64,000 bases of DNA from Pseudocitrobacter vendiensis (lineage in GTDB: Bacteria; Pseudomonadota; Gammaproteobacteria; Enterobacterales; Enterobacteriaceae): positions 1 through 64,000 of the forward strand of contig NZ_CALSBS010000002.1 of the NCBI RefSeq assembly GCF_943590815.1, in the 5' to 3' direction. This document shows, piece after piece, positions 44,074-56,041 of the stretch. Under the pieces are notes generated by a model that saw only the letters and a program-made list of their open reading frames with translations, was not told the DNA's origin and ran no database searches. The translations under genes and the position numbers were made by a program. How positions within the stretch are numbered: the first letter of the stretch is position 1; each line of letters opens with the position of its first letter.

Positions 44074-45129
44074 ATGAAATTGCTGGTAGGCTTTGTTCTT
44101 TGTCTCCTGGTCGGGGTGGGTTTTACCTGGTGTCATGTTCCGTTAGGTATGATGTTTGGTTCCCTTATTACCGTTCTGGTGTTAAAACGTACCGGCCTTT
44201 CTGTGCCAGTGCTTCCCGGCAGCATGACGGTGATTCAACTCTCTCTTGGCACCTCGATTGGTCTTTTATTTCGCGATTTTTCCTTTGGGGCCCAGGAAAA
44301 CATCGCATTTTTACTGCTGTTGTTATTGCTGTGCTTATCCCTGCAATTTACTGCGTGCTACTTATGGTGTATTCACCGATTACGCTGGAATAAAGAAGAG
44401 GCCCTATTGGGTGCCGTTCCGGGGGCAATGGCAGCGGTTTTAGCGTTGGCTTCTCATATTAAAACACCGCCGCAAAAAATTATCATTTCGCACTCACTGC
44501 GGCTCATCACTTTGACGTTGTTTGCCGGATACATTACTGGCGGCGCACACACCAGTATGGTCATGCCGCCTGTATTGTTTGCCACAACGAATGTACTCTG
44601 GTTATTGGGCATTGTCTTCGCGGGCTACGCGTTAGGCAGGTGTCTTGAGCGCTTTCATTTTCCAGCGCCCTTTATGATTACGTCGTTATTATGTGCGGCG
44701 ATCCTGCACCCTTTGTCACCTCAGACGGTAATGTTCCCCGATATTATAAATCAGTTCAGTATGGCCTTAATGGGCATATTGTTGGGGCATCATTTTATTG
44801 CATTTACGTTGATGGCCTTTTTGCGTCACCTCTGGTCCTCAATACAGCTGATTGCTATTGGGCTGGGCGTGACGGTGGTGATGGCATTGACTGCGGCGCA
44901 TATGCTGGATTACCCCTTCTATTTATTAATGCTCTCCTGGGTTCCCGGAAGTGTGGAGTCGATGTCCTTTGCGGCACTGGCACTTAACGCGAATGCCAGT
45001 TTTGTGATGGCCAATCACATCATTCGAATGTTGCTCATCCAGACGATTCCGGCAATTGTTATTTATCGAAAAAAAGAAGTTATTCAGGGTAATAGCGCTA
45101 AAATGCGTAAACCGACGAAGCCACTTTAG
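44074..45129 (+). CDS. AbrB family membrane protein (putative transporter)
   Basis: A 351-residue integral membrane protein of the AbrB/putative ammonia monooxygenase family (COG3180 type). It consists of two repeats of about five helices, each with the Gly/Pro-rich turn typical of the family (PLGMMFGSLI; LLGAVPGAMAAVLALA; SWVPGSVESMSFAALAL). It follows the ATP-grasp gene by 36 bases with AGGAG upstream, so it is likely the transporter or immunity/export component of the dioxygenase-ligase transcript. Confidence 0.85.
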   Translation: MKLLVGFVLCLLVGVGFTWCHVPLGMMFGSLITVLVLKRTGLSVPVLPGSMTVIQLSLGTSIGLLFRDFSFGAQENIAFLLLLLLLCLSLQFTACYLWCIHRLRWNKEEALLGAVPGAMAAVLALASHIKTPPQKIIISHSLRLITLTLFAGYITGGAHTSMVMPPVLFATTNVLWLLGIVFAGYALGRCLERFHFPAPFMITSLLCAAILHPLSPQTVMFPDIINQFSMALMGILLGHHFIAFTLMAFLRHLWSSIQLIAIGLGVTVVMALTAAHMLDYPFYLLMLSWVPGSVESMSFAALALNANASFVMANHIIRMLLIQTIPAIVIYRKKEVIQGNSAKMRKPTKPL

Positions 45130-45152
45130 GGTTTTGCTCATGACCGAGTTGA

Positions 45153-46756
<1,604 letters not shown>

Positions 46757-46776
46757 GGCCTTGCTCCTGTGTAGCA

Positions 46777-46796
46777 ATCCCGGCTTGCGCCGGGAT
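46777..46796 (-). other. Perfect hairpin between gabP and csiR
   Basis: ATCCCGGC and GCCGGGAT pair around a TTGC tetraloop in the 46-base gap, without a U-run. It may protect the gabP mRNA end and allow csiR to be expressed at a different level. Confidence 0.5.
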
Positions 46797-46802
46797 AACA
46801 AT

Positions 46803-48203
46803 CTATCGGGTATTGTGTAGTGGCGTTTTTTGCCACAATACCAGTTTTTTCCAGCGCGCCATAATCGGCACGGTACAGATTATCCCTATCGCTAATAAAC
46901 CGGTGGAGATCACTTCTAACTGTTGCGCCGGGCGGAATAGCATCACTACCAACACAAAGGTAATAAAGCCAATGACCAGCCACGTGAGCCACGGGTAAAG
47001 CCACATTCGCAGGCGAATTTCGCTTCCTTCTGCTCGCAGGATTTTGCGCATCCGTAACTGTGAAACGGCGATGACTAAATAAACCAGCAGGGCGATAGCG
47101 CCGGAGCTGTCGATCAAAAATTTAAACACTTTCGCCGGTGCGTAATAGTTAACCACCACCGTTAAAAACGCCGCACCGGTCGAGAGTAATACCGCCACAT
47201 ACGGGGTTTTACTGCGGTTAATTTTGCCCATTACCGCGGGTGCATCACCGCGACGGCTTAAGGAGTAGAGCATCCTTGACGCGGTATACAGCGCCGAGTT
47301 CAGGCAACTGGTTACGGAAAGTAATATCACGCAGTCCATGATTAATTTCGCATGAGGAATATTGAGCAATTCCAGAACCGAGCGATAAGAACCCACGGCT
47401 TTCAGCCCCGGCATATTCCACGGAATTAATGCCACGACGACAAAAATAGAACACAAATAGAAAATAGAGATACGCCAGATAACCGAGTTGGTGGCGCGGA
47501 CAATGTGTTTTTCCGGGGTGTCGGATTCCGCTGCGGCGATGGTGACAATTTCTGCGCCCATAAATGAGAACATGGTGATCAGCATCGCGCTTAATACTGC
47601 GCCGAAGCCGTTGGGCATAAAGCCGCCGCTATCCCATAATCTTGAAATACCGCTTACGTCGGCATACGGGTAAAAACCGCTAATCGCTACAGCGCCAAGG
47701 AATATAAACGCCAGAATGGCAATGACTTTGCACAGCGCCAGCCAGAATTCAAATTCGCCGTAGTTTTTAACGCTTAATAAATTACTGCCGGTTAAGGCGA
47801 GGGTAATGACGAGGGAAAACAACCAGATAGGAATGCCTGGAACCCACGAGTGCAGGATCATGGCGGCGATGTTGGCTTCCAGCGGGATAACCAGTACCCA
47901 AAACCACCAGTACAACCAGCCGATGGTATAGCCCGCCCAGCGGCCAATGGCTTTATCGGCATAGGTGGAAAACGAACCCGTGTCGGGTGTAGCAACCGCC
48001 ATTTCCGCCAACATCCGCATAATCATAACCACCAGTAATCCGGCGAACAGATAGGCCAGTAATACCGCCGGGCCCGCTTCGGCGATGGCGACGCTGGAAC
48101 CGACAAACAAACTTGCGCCGATAACACCGGCAATAGACAACATGGTGACGTGGCGTGATTTCAGCCCGCCGCCTAACTCATGTGGTTGCGATGATTGCCC
48201 CAT
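46803..48203 (-). CDS. gabP: GABA permease GabP
   Basis: Inner-membrane amino acid-polyamine-organocation permease importing 4-aminobutyrate. The ATG at 48203 (MGQSSQPHELGGGLKSRHV) gives 466 residues, exactly the E. coli length, with 12 helices. The first-helix GVIGASLFVGSSVAIAEAGP and EFWLALCKVIAILAFI segments are diagnostic. The upstream extension of the frame is not part of the gene. It is separated from gabT by 236 bases that contain REP palindromes. Confidence 0.95.
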   Translation of the reverse strand: MGQSSQPHELGGGLKSRHVTMLSIAGVIGASLFVGSSVAIAEAGPAVLLAYLFAGLLVVMIMRMLAEMAVATPDTGSFSTYADKAIGRWAGYTIGWLYWWFWVLVIPLEANIAAMILHSWVPGIPIWLFSLVITLALTGSNLLSVKNYGEFEFWLALCKVIAILAFIFLGAVAISGFYPYADVSGISRLWDSGGFMPNGFGAVLSAMLITMFSFMGAEIVTIAAAESDTPEKHIVRATNSVIWRISIFYLCSIFVVVALIPWNMPGLKAVGSYRSVLELLNIPHAKLIMDCVILLSVTSCLNSALYTASRMLYSLSRRGDAPAVMGKINRSKTPYVAVLLSTGAAFLTVVVNYYAPAKVFKFLIDSSGAIALLVYLVIAVSQLRMRKILRAEGSEIRLRMWLYPWLTWLVIGFITFVLVVMLFRPAQQLEVISTGLLAIGIICTVPIMARWKKLVLWQKTPLHNTR

Positions 48204-48353
48204 CCTGAATCCTCTCGAAAGTGTGACACTTGGGAGAGCGGCCCGACATTTCCCGCGTCGGGTCACGCGTTTAATTGTTATTGGTTCTTTTTACCGGAGA
48301 GCGGCTCCGCCTTATCCGGCCGACATAGATTTATTCCTGTTCACGTACAGATT

Positions 48354-48428
48354 GTCGGATGCGGCGTAAACGCCTTATCCGACCTGGGTTCTCGTAGGCC
48401 GGACAAGACGCAAAGCGTCGCCTCCGGC
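48354..48428. repeat. REP/BIME palindromic repeats between gabT and gabP
   Basis: Two imperfect palindromes sit 14 bases apart. The first (48354-48383) is GTCGGATGCGGCG paired with CGCCTTATCCGAC. The second (48398-48428) is GCCGGACAAGACGC paired with GCGTCGCCTCCGGC. This is the classical enterobacterial REP pattern, expected to stabilise upstream gabT mRNA and possibly bind gyrase, Pol I or IHF. A further degenerate unit (CTCCGCCTTATCCGGCC) lies near 48305-48322. Confidence 0.8.
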
Positions 48429-48439
48429 ATGGTGCGGTG

Positions 48440-49720
48440 CTACTGCTTCGCCTCATCAAAACACTGGCTGATAATTTCCAGACCCTGACGGATCTGAGCA
48501 TCTTCAATGGTGAGCGGGACAAGGATGCGCAGCACGTTGTAATACGGGCCGCAGGAGAGAAGAATCAGGCCCTTATCGCGGGCGCGCGCCACGATGTCGG
48601 CGGTGAGTTTGGCGTCCGGTTTGCTGTGATCGCCATCTTCAAACAGCTCGATAGCAATCATCGCCCCCAGCCCGCGAACGTCGCCGATCTCGGTATGTTT
48701 TTCGGCGATCGCCAATAATCCGTCTTTCAGCTTTTGCCCCAGGTCGTTGGCTTTTTGCAGCAGATTTTCCTGTTCAAACACCTTCAACACTTCCAGCGCC
48801 GCGACGCAGGCAATCGGGTTACCCGCATAGGTACCGCCCAGACCGCCTGGAGCGACGGCATCCATCACTTCGGCGCGCCCGGTGACGCCCGCCAGCGGGA
48901 AGCCGCCTGCGATCGATTTCGCAAAGGTGGTGAGATCCGGCGCGACGCCCATTTGCTCCATCGCAAACAGCGTGCCGGTACGTCCCGCGCCGCTTTGCAC
49001 TTCATCGGCAATCAACATGATCCCGTGCTCGTCACACAGCGCACGTAAACGCTGCATAAAGGCTGGCGTCGCGGCGTAGAAACCGCCTTCGCCCTGAACC
49101 GGCTCAATCACGATGGCGGCGATATCTTCCGGCGCAGCGTCATTTTTAAAAATTCGGTGAATACTTGCGATAGCGTCATTTTCACTGATCCCGTGGAGCG
49201 GGCAAGGATAAAGCGCGCGATAAACATGGCCCGGCATCAGGCCCATCCCAGCAGAGTACGGATTCACCTTGCCAGTCAGCGCCAGCGTATAGTGCGTGCG
49301 CCCGTGATACGCGCCGCTAAAGGCGATGGTGCCGCTACGTTTGGTGGCGGCGCGGGCGATTTTCACCGCGTTTTCCACCGCTTCGGAACCAGTCGTCACC
49401 AGCAGCGTTTTTTTGGCGAAATCGCCCGATACCTTCTGATTCATTATTTCGCACAGCGCCAGATATGGCTCATAAGCCAGCACCTGGAAGCAAGTGTGCG
49501 ACAGTTTTTTCAACTGCGCTTCCACTGCCGCCACCACTTTCGGATGCAGGTGCCCGGTATTGAGCACCGCAATCCCGCCCGCGAAATCAAGATACTCACG
49601 GCCTTCAACGTCCCACACCCGGCAGTTTTCTGCGCGATCAGCGAAAATGGGGTGAATTTGCCCAACGCCACGGGGAATCGCCTGACTGCGGCGCTGCATT
49701 AACTCTTTATTGCTGCTCAT
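48440..49720 (-). CDS. gabT: 4-aminobutyrate aminotransferase GabT
   Basis: PLP enzyme converting GABA plus 2-oxoglutarate to succinate semialdehyde plus glutamate; it also acts on 5-aminovalerate from lysine. The 426 residues equal E. coli GabT. Visible are the class III signature LIADEVQSGAGRTGTLFAME and the PLP lysine in TTFAKSIAGGFPLAG near residue 267, and VTTGSEAVENAVKIARAAT for phosphate binding. It lies 13 bases after gabD. Confidence 0.97.
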   Translation of the reverse strand: MSSNKELMQRRSQAIPRGVGQIHPIFADRAENCRVWDVEGREYLDFAGGIAVLNTGHLHPKVVAAVEAQLKKLSHTCFQVLAYEPYLALCEIMNQKVSGDFAKKTLLVTTGSEAVENAVKIARAATKRSGTIAFSGAYHGRTHYTLALTGKVNPYSAGMGLMPGHVYRALYPCPLHGISENDAIASIHRIFKNDAAPEDIAAIVIEPVQGEGGFYAATPAFMQRLRALCDEHGIMLIADEVQSGAGRTGTLFAMEQMGVAPDLTTFAKSIAGGFPLAGVTGRAEVMDAVAPGGLGGTYAGNPIACVAALEVLKVFEQENLLQKANDLGQKLKDGLLAIAEKHTEIGDVRGLGAMIAIELFEDGDHSKPDAKLTADIVARARDKGLILLSCGPYYNVLRILVPLTIEDAQIRQGLEIISQCFDEAKQ

Positions 49721-49733
49721 TCGCGTTCTCCAG

Positions 49734-51182
49734 TTAAAGACCGATGCACATGTATTTGATTTCTAAATAATCTTCGATGCCATACTTCGAACCTTCACGA
49801 CCCAGACCCGAGGCTTTTATGCCGCCGAACGGGGCCACTTCATTGGAAATAATGCCGGTATTGATACCGACGATGCCGTATTCCAGCGCCTCGCCCACGC
49901 GGAAGACGCGGCTTAAATCACGGGCGTAGAAATAGGCGGCAAGGCCAAACTCGGTGTCATTGGCCTGCGCAATCACATCGGCTTCATCTTTAAAACGGAA
50001 CAGCGGGGCGAGGGGGCCGAACGTCTCTTCTTTCGACACTTTGGCGTTGGCCGGAACATCCACCAGAATGGTTGGCTGGAAGAAGTTGCCGCCGCGTTCA
50101 TGCGCTTTACCGCCGCAAACCACGCGCGCGCCTTTCTCCAGCGCATCGGCGATATGCTCTTCCACTTTTGCTACCGCTTTTTCATCGATCAGTGGCCCAA
50201 TGGTGACGCCTTTTTCCAGCCCATCACCGATGTGCAGTTTGCTCACCGCCTGCTGCAATTTTTCAGCAAAGCGGTCATACACGCCGTCCTGTACATACAG
50301 GCGGTTGGCGCAGACGCAGGTTTGCCCGGCGTTACGGAATTTCGAGGCCAGCGCACCTTCCACGGCTTTATCGAGATCGGCATCGTCAAAGACGATAAAC
50401 GGTGCGTTGCCGCCCAGCTCCAGCGACACTTTTTTGATGTCTTTCGCGCACTGTTCCATTAACTGACGGCCAATTTCGGTCGAGCCGGTAAACGACAGCT
50501 TGCGCACCAGCGGGTTGCTGGTCAGTTCGTTACCGACCGCGCCCGCCGAACCGGTCACCACGTTAAATACGCCAGCCGGAATGCCCGCGCGAATCGCCAG
50601 CTCTGCCAGCGCCAGCGCAGAGAACGGCGTCTGACTGGCGGGCTTCAGCACCATCGTGCAGCCTGCCGCCAACGCCGGACCGGCTTTGCGGGTAATCATC
50701 GCCGCCGGGAAGTTCCACGGCGTGATAGCGGCGGTAACGCCAATCGGCTGCTTGATAACAATCAGGCGTTTATCGGCCTGATGACCGGGAATGGTGTCGC
50801 CATAAATACGCTTGCCTTCTTCGGCAAACCACTCAATAAATGAGGCGGCGTAGCTGATTTCGCCTTTCGCCTCCGCCAGCGGTTTTCCCTGTTCGAGGGT
50901 CATCAGGCGCGCTAAATCGTCCTGATGCTCCATCATCAAATTGAACCAGTTACGCAGAATGTTGGCGCGTTCTTTGGCGGTAAGGGCACGCCAGGCGGGC
51001 AGGGCGCGGTTGGCGGCGTCGATAGCGGCGCGGGTTTCATCTGCGCCCATTTTGGGTACGCTACCCAGCTTGTCGCCGTTTGCCGGATTAGTGACCTCGA
51101 TGACTTCGCCATTGTTGGCGTCCAGCCACTCCCCGTTAATTAACGCCTGCTGGCGGAATAAGTTACTGTCGTTCAGTTTCAT
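49734..51182 (-). CDS. gabD: Succinate-semialdehyde dehydrogenase (NADP+) GabD
   Basis: Oxidises succinate semialdehyde to succinate, and glutarate semialdehyde to glutarate. The 482 residues equal E. coli GabD. The aldehyde dehydrogenase signatures are clear: Glu in SLELGGNAPFIVFDDAD near residue 255 and the catalytic Cys in FRNAGQTCVCANR near 288. It lies 22 bases downstream of lhgO. Confidence 0.97.
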   Translation of the reverse strand: MKLNDSNLFRQQALINGEWLDANNGEVIEVTNPANGDKLGSVPKMGADETRAAIDAANRALPAWRALTAKERANILRNWFNLMMEHQDDLARLMTLEQGKPLAEAKGEISYAASFIEWFAEEGKRIYGDTIPGHQADKRLIVIKQPIGVTAAITPWNFPAAMITRKAGPALAAGCTMVLKPASQTPFSALALAELAIRAGIPAGVFNVVTGSAGAVGNELTSNPLVRKLSFTGSTEIGRQLMEQCAKDIKKVSLELGGNAPFIVFDDADLDKAVEGALASKFRNAGQTCVCANRLYVQDGVYDRFAEKLQQAVSKLHIGDGLEKGVTIGPLIDEKAVAKVEEHIADALEKGARVVCGGKAHERGGNFFQPTILVDVPANAKVSKEETFGPLAPLFRFKDEADVIAQANDTEFGLAAYFYARDLSRVFRVGEALEYGIVGINTGIISNEVAPFGGIKASGLGREGSKYGIEDYLEIKYMCIGL

Positions 51183-51204
51183 CGCTACATCCTGTTTTCA
51201 AAGG

Positions 51205-52473
51205 TTATTGATTAAAGGCGGCGTGTAAGGCATCCACACTACGTGCCGCTCGCAGCGTGCGTCCGGGGTTACTCTGGCTTGCCAACAGCGTTTGTACCTT
51301 GCTGACAATATGCGCACCAATAGGAATTGCTGATGTCGCTGCCGGGGAGGGCGCATTGCAGGTGTGGATCGTGCGCGGGGTGGTGACAAACAGAAAATCG
51401 TCAATCAGCTTGCCGTCCGGCGATACTGCCTGCGCACGCACACCGGCGGGCCAGGGCTGGAGATCGCTTAACGAAAGCCCGGGACAATACTTTTGCACCA
51501 GCCGCAGATAGCCGCTTTTGCACAGCGAGTTTTTCATCTCGCCCAGTCCTGAGCGTAGATGGTTTTGCAGCACCCGGCGAATCCCCGACGAGCCCAAAAT
51601 CTCCAGCGTGTCGCTAAATGAGAAGTCGCGCTTGCGATAGCCTTCGCGTTTGAACGCCAGCACCGCGTTTGGCCCGACGGTCACGCTGCCGTCGATCATA
51701 CGAGTGAGATGAACGCCCAAAAACGGCATTGCCGGGTCGGGGATGGGGTAAATCAGGTGGTTAACAATCTGGTTATGCGCCGGGGCAAGGCGGAAATATT
51801 CACCGCGGAACGGGCAAATGATAAAGCCCGGTTCGAGGCCGAGCATTTTCACCAGCCGGTCAGCCATCAGCCCGGAACAGCTAATCAGCGTCGATGCCTC
51901 ATACTCGCCTCCCTGACGGGTCCCTATCACCACGCCGTTTTTATGCTCACTGAGGGCGCTGACTTCGGCGTTATAAATAATCTCACCGCCTCTGGCCTGG
52001 AAGATTTTTGCCATTGCCGCTGTCACTTCGCGGTAGCTGACAATACCGCTGGACGGCACAAAAATACCGCCAAGCCCGGTGATATTCGGTTCGCGTTCGC
52101 GTAGCTCCTCGGCGTTTAACCACTCGCGCTCAATACCGTTCGCCGCTGTGCGTTCCCATAAAGCGCGCATCCGTTCCATTTCGAGTTCAGACGTGGCGAC
52201 CAGCATCTTGCCGCAGTTGTCGTAGCGAATGCCGTTTTGATCGCAAAAGGCTTTAGTGGCGCGGTTTCCCGCCAGGCAAAACTGCGCCTTCAAACTGCCG
52301 GGCGTGTAATAGACCCCGGCATGGATCACGCCGCTGTTGTGGCCCGTCTGGTGACAGGCCGGGCCGGACTCTTTTTCCAGCAACGCAATGCGTGCATCCG
52401 GATAGACATCAATCAGTTGCATGGCGGTCGACATGCCAATGATGCCGCCGCCAATAATCACAAAATCATACAT
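51205..52473 (-). CDS. lhgO: L-2-hydroxyglutarate dehydrogenase (quinone) LhgO
   Basis: Membrane-associated FAD enzyme that oxidises L-2-hydroxyglutarate, the CsiD product, to 2-oxoglutarate and passes electrons to quinone. From the ATG at 52473 the product is 422 residues, exactly the E. coli length. The N-terminal FAD motif FVIIGGGIIGMSTAMQL and HQTGHNSGVIHAGVYY are present. The upstream open stretch to 52596 lies inside csiD and is not used. It starts 19 bases after csiD. Confidence 0.96.
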   Translation of the reverse strand: MYDFVIIGGGIIGMSTAMQLIDVYPDARIALLEKESGPACHQTGHNSGVIHAGVYYTPGSLKAQFCLAGNRATKAFCDQNGIRYDNCGKMLVATSELEMERMRALWERTAANGIEREWLNAEELREREPNITGLGGIFVPSSGIVSYREVTAAMAKIFQARGGEIIYNAEVSALSEHKNGVVIGTRQGGEYEASTLISCSGLMADRLVKMLGLEPGFIICPFRGEYFRLAPAHNQIVNHLIYPIPDPAMPFLGVHLTRMIDGSVTVGPNAVLAFKREGYRKRDFSFSDTLEILGSSGIRRVLQNHLRSGLGEMKNSLCKSGYLRLVQKYCPGLSLSDLQPWPAGVRAQAVSPDGKLIDDFLFVTTPRTIHTCNAPSPAATSAIPIGAHIVSKVQTLLASQSNPGRTLRAARSVDALHAAFNQ

Positions 52474-52492
52474 CCGCTCGATTCCTTTGCGC

Positions 52493-53512
<1,020 letters not shown>

Positions 53513-53587
53513 TCATTTCGTAGCCATAAGTAAAAAATATCTACATTTTTATAAAATGTGCACAGGAAGGGCGATTTGTTTCATTTT

Positions 53588-53604
53588 TGTGATCAAATTG
53601 AGCA
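53588..53604. promoter_or_regulatory. CRP-like site upstream of csiD
   Basis: TGTGATCAAATTGAGCA keeps one perfect CRP half (TGTGA) and a weaker second half (TGAGC) at the correct six-base spacing. It lies about 125 bases upstream of the csiD start, consistent with the known CRP-cAMP dependence of csiD in E. coli. Confidence 0.55.
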
Positions 53605-53638
53605 AAAATTAAACATCTTATTTGTGTGGGTATGTGGT

Positions 53639-53661
53639 GCCGGGTAACAGAGTTACCCGGC
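53639..53661. terminator. Perfect hairpin between yjhP and csiD promoter
   Basis: GCCGGGTAAC and GTTACCCGGC form a 10-bp stem with a three-base loop, 17 bases past the yjhP stop on the minus strand. There is no strong U-run, so termination may need Rho. Confidence 0.55.
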
Positions 53662-53677
53662 TATTGGGGGAGGGAAA

Positions 53678-54424
53678 TTATCTCGGCATCAGGGCAAATA
53701 CACCCCAGCCGATGTATTCACGTGTACGGCTGACGTGGCGTAGGGGGGCCGCTAATAACTCTGCCCGCGCCTCGGGGGCAAAGTCATCGTCGGGATTTTC
53801 CGTCAGCCATCGGCGTAACGTGAGCCATTTTGCGGCTTCATAGCGATCCCAGCCTTCTTGATCGGCCAGCACCATTTCCACCACATCGTATCCCTGTTCA
53901 GCAAACAGACTGACCAGCTCCGGCAGCATTCTTAACTCCGCCAGCGCGGAGAGACCGCACTCTGTCACTACCTCTGGTGATTCTGGCAGGCGACGCCAGT
54001 AGGGCTCGCCAACCAGCATCATCCCGCCGGGTTTGAGGCTCTGGCGCAGAAGATTCAGGGTACCTTCTACACCCCCGGCTATCCAGGTTGCGCCGATACA
54101 GGCGGTAACATCGCATTTTCTATCCGCAACGAAACCCGCAGCATTGTTGTGAATGAACGTAACACGGTCGCTTACCCCCAGCTCAAGTGCACGTGATTTA
54201 GCCTGTTGAGTAAACAATGGGCTTAAATCGATTCCAAGACCGGTAATGTGATGATCGCGTGCCCAGGTACAGAGCATTTCTCCCGACCCGCTTCCAAGGT
54301 CGAGGATTTGCATCTCGGGCATCAGCCCGATCACTCTGCCCAGCGTGGCATATTTTTCCGGAGTGAAGGGATTGTGAATGCGGTGCGCGCTTTCGCTAAT
54401 CGTAAAAATACGTGGGATATCCAT
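53678..54424 (-). CDS. yjhP: SAM-dependent methyltransferase YjhP
   Basis: A 248-residue class I methyltransferase, the length and sequence type of E. coli YjhP. Motif I for SAM binding is ILDLGSGSGEMLC near residue 39-51, followed by GIDLSPLF (acidic ribose contact) and CIGATWIAGG. AAGGAG precedes the ATG. The target is unknown. It is 15 bases downstream of yjhX and forms an operon with it. The GNAT gene yjhQ, which accompanies this pair in the E. coli KpLE2 element, is absent. Confidence 0.92.
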   Translation of the reverse strand: MDIPRIFTISESAHRIHNPFTPEKYATLGRVIGLMPEMQILDLGSGSGEMLCTWARDHHITGLGIDLSPLFTQQAKSRALELGVSDRVTFIHNNAAGFVADRKCDVTACIGATWIAGGVEGTLNLLRQSLKPGGMMLVGEPYWRRLPESPEVVTECGLSALAELRMLPELVSLFAEQGYDVVEMVLADQEGWDRYEAAKWLTLRRWLTENPDDDFAPEARAELLAAPLRHVSRTREYIGWGVFALMPR

Positions 54425-54439
54425 AGACTTGCTCCTTGC

Positions 54440-55077
<638 letters not shown>

Positions 55078-55755
55078 ATGAAGCCGCCCGCCTGGTGTTT
55101 TTGTGTATTACCGTTCATCTTTTTACCGTCTGTGAGTGCGACTGAAAAAAACGACTATTTCAAGCGCATAAGCTTTCACTCACCCACCAATTCCGGTTTT
55201 CGCACCGCCACTATTCTAAGCGCCGGGTTTACCGGGGCCACGGTCACTATGAGCAGCAATCACGAAGCGCTCAATCTGAATGATGTCGTCTTTAGCGTTG
55301 CCCATGACTGGCTCGATATTCGACCGCATCAGGAAGGGCGCGTGACGCTGGTGATGAAACGGCAGCCACAGGAACATGAACTTGCCAATACGTTGACGCT
55401 GCGCAACCGTAAAACGGGCAATACGCAGCACTATCCTTTCATTGTGAATACCTGGCTTATCGGTGAGGGCACGGTTGATAATAATTTCGCTACCGCCCGC
55501 GAACGCTGTCAGCGAATGGGGGGGGGCTTGTTAACGACGCGCGAATTCCGCGAGGTTTCAAGAAAATGGTTTGGCTTGAGTCACGGTCAGCTGAGCGAAA
55601 GGTATCCGCTGGCTCGTCTCTTCCATCCACAGGCGCAGGCTGGTGGCAGTTTCTGGGTGCATGAGGCGAAAGCGTTGCACCTGCATACGGGGATTAAAAG
55701 TCATCAGCGCGGGATTAATACGATATGTCGATATAATTATGCTGGTGCGTTGTAA
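55078..55755 (+). CDS. Secreted protein with an invasin/C-type-lectin-like C-terminal region
   Basis: A 225-residue predicted periplasmic or outer-surface protein. A Sec signal peptide (FCVLPFIFLPSVSA) is followed by a beta-rich segment of about 110 residues. The last 100 residues pattern like the C-type-lectin-like tip domain of invasin/intimin-class adhesins (ARERCQRMGGGLLTTREF, SFWVHEA, a closing Cys in INTICRYNYAG). There is no beta-barrel translocator, so it is at most a solitary adhesin domain. A run of nine G bases at 55518-55526 lies in frame within codons for MGGG and could slip. AAAGGAAG precedes the ATG. Confidence 0.65.
   Translation: MKPPAWCFCVLPFIFLPSVSATEKNDYFKRISFHSPTNSGFRTATILSAGFTGATVTMSSNHEALNLNDVVFSVAHDWLDIRPHQEGRVTLVMKRQPQEHELANTLTLRNRKTGNTQHYPFIVNTWLIGEGTVDNNFATARERCQRMGGGLLTTREFREVSRKWFGLSHGQLSERYPLARLFHPQAQAGGSFWVHEAKALHLHTGIKSHQRGINTICRYNYAGAL
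55518..55526 (+). repeat. G9 homopolymer inside the lectin-like gene
   Basis: Nine consecutive G bases encode part of MGGG. The frame is currently open. Tracts of this length in surface-protein genes are prone to slipped-strand mispairing; a gain or loss of one G would remove the last 75 or so residues, including the lectin-like region. Confidence 0.7.
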
Positions 55756-56041
55756 TGCCTATAACCACGAGCACCAATGGATTTGGGGTAAGCAACAGTT
55801 CTGATCGCTAAATAAGTGGCTATAGAGGGCATATAGGGTAGCTATGCAGGGAAAATCAATCCATCATGTAAATCCTTTAGTATGCTGTAAATAAGATGAC
55901 TGAAACCTAAAAAACTGAGAAACAGTGCCCGAAATAATATTCCACAGTCATTTTATAATTCCTTTTGTGATCTGCTTATGGCATGAATACCTGAGTTTAA
56001 CCAGGCGTTCTGACACGACGAATACAACGCAAGATAAACCC

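Noticed and set aside
48354-48428. Short spaced palindromes considered as a CRISPR fragment.
   Set aside because: The units are two inverted, non-identical REP elements without equal repeats or spacers; no cas gene is nearby.
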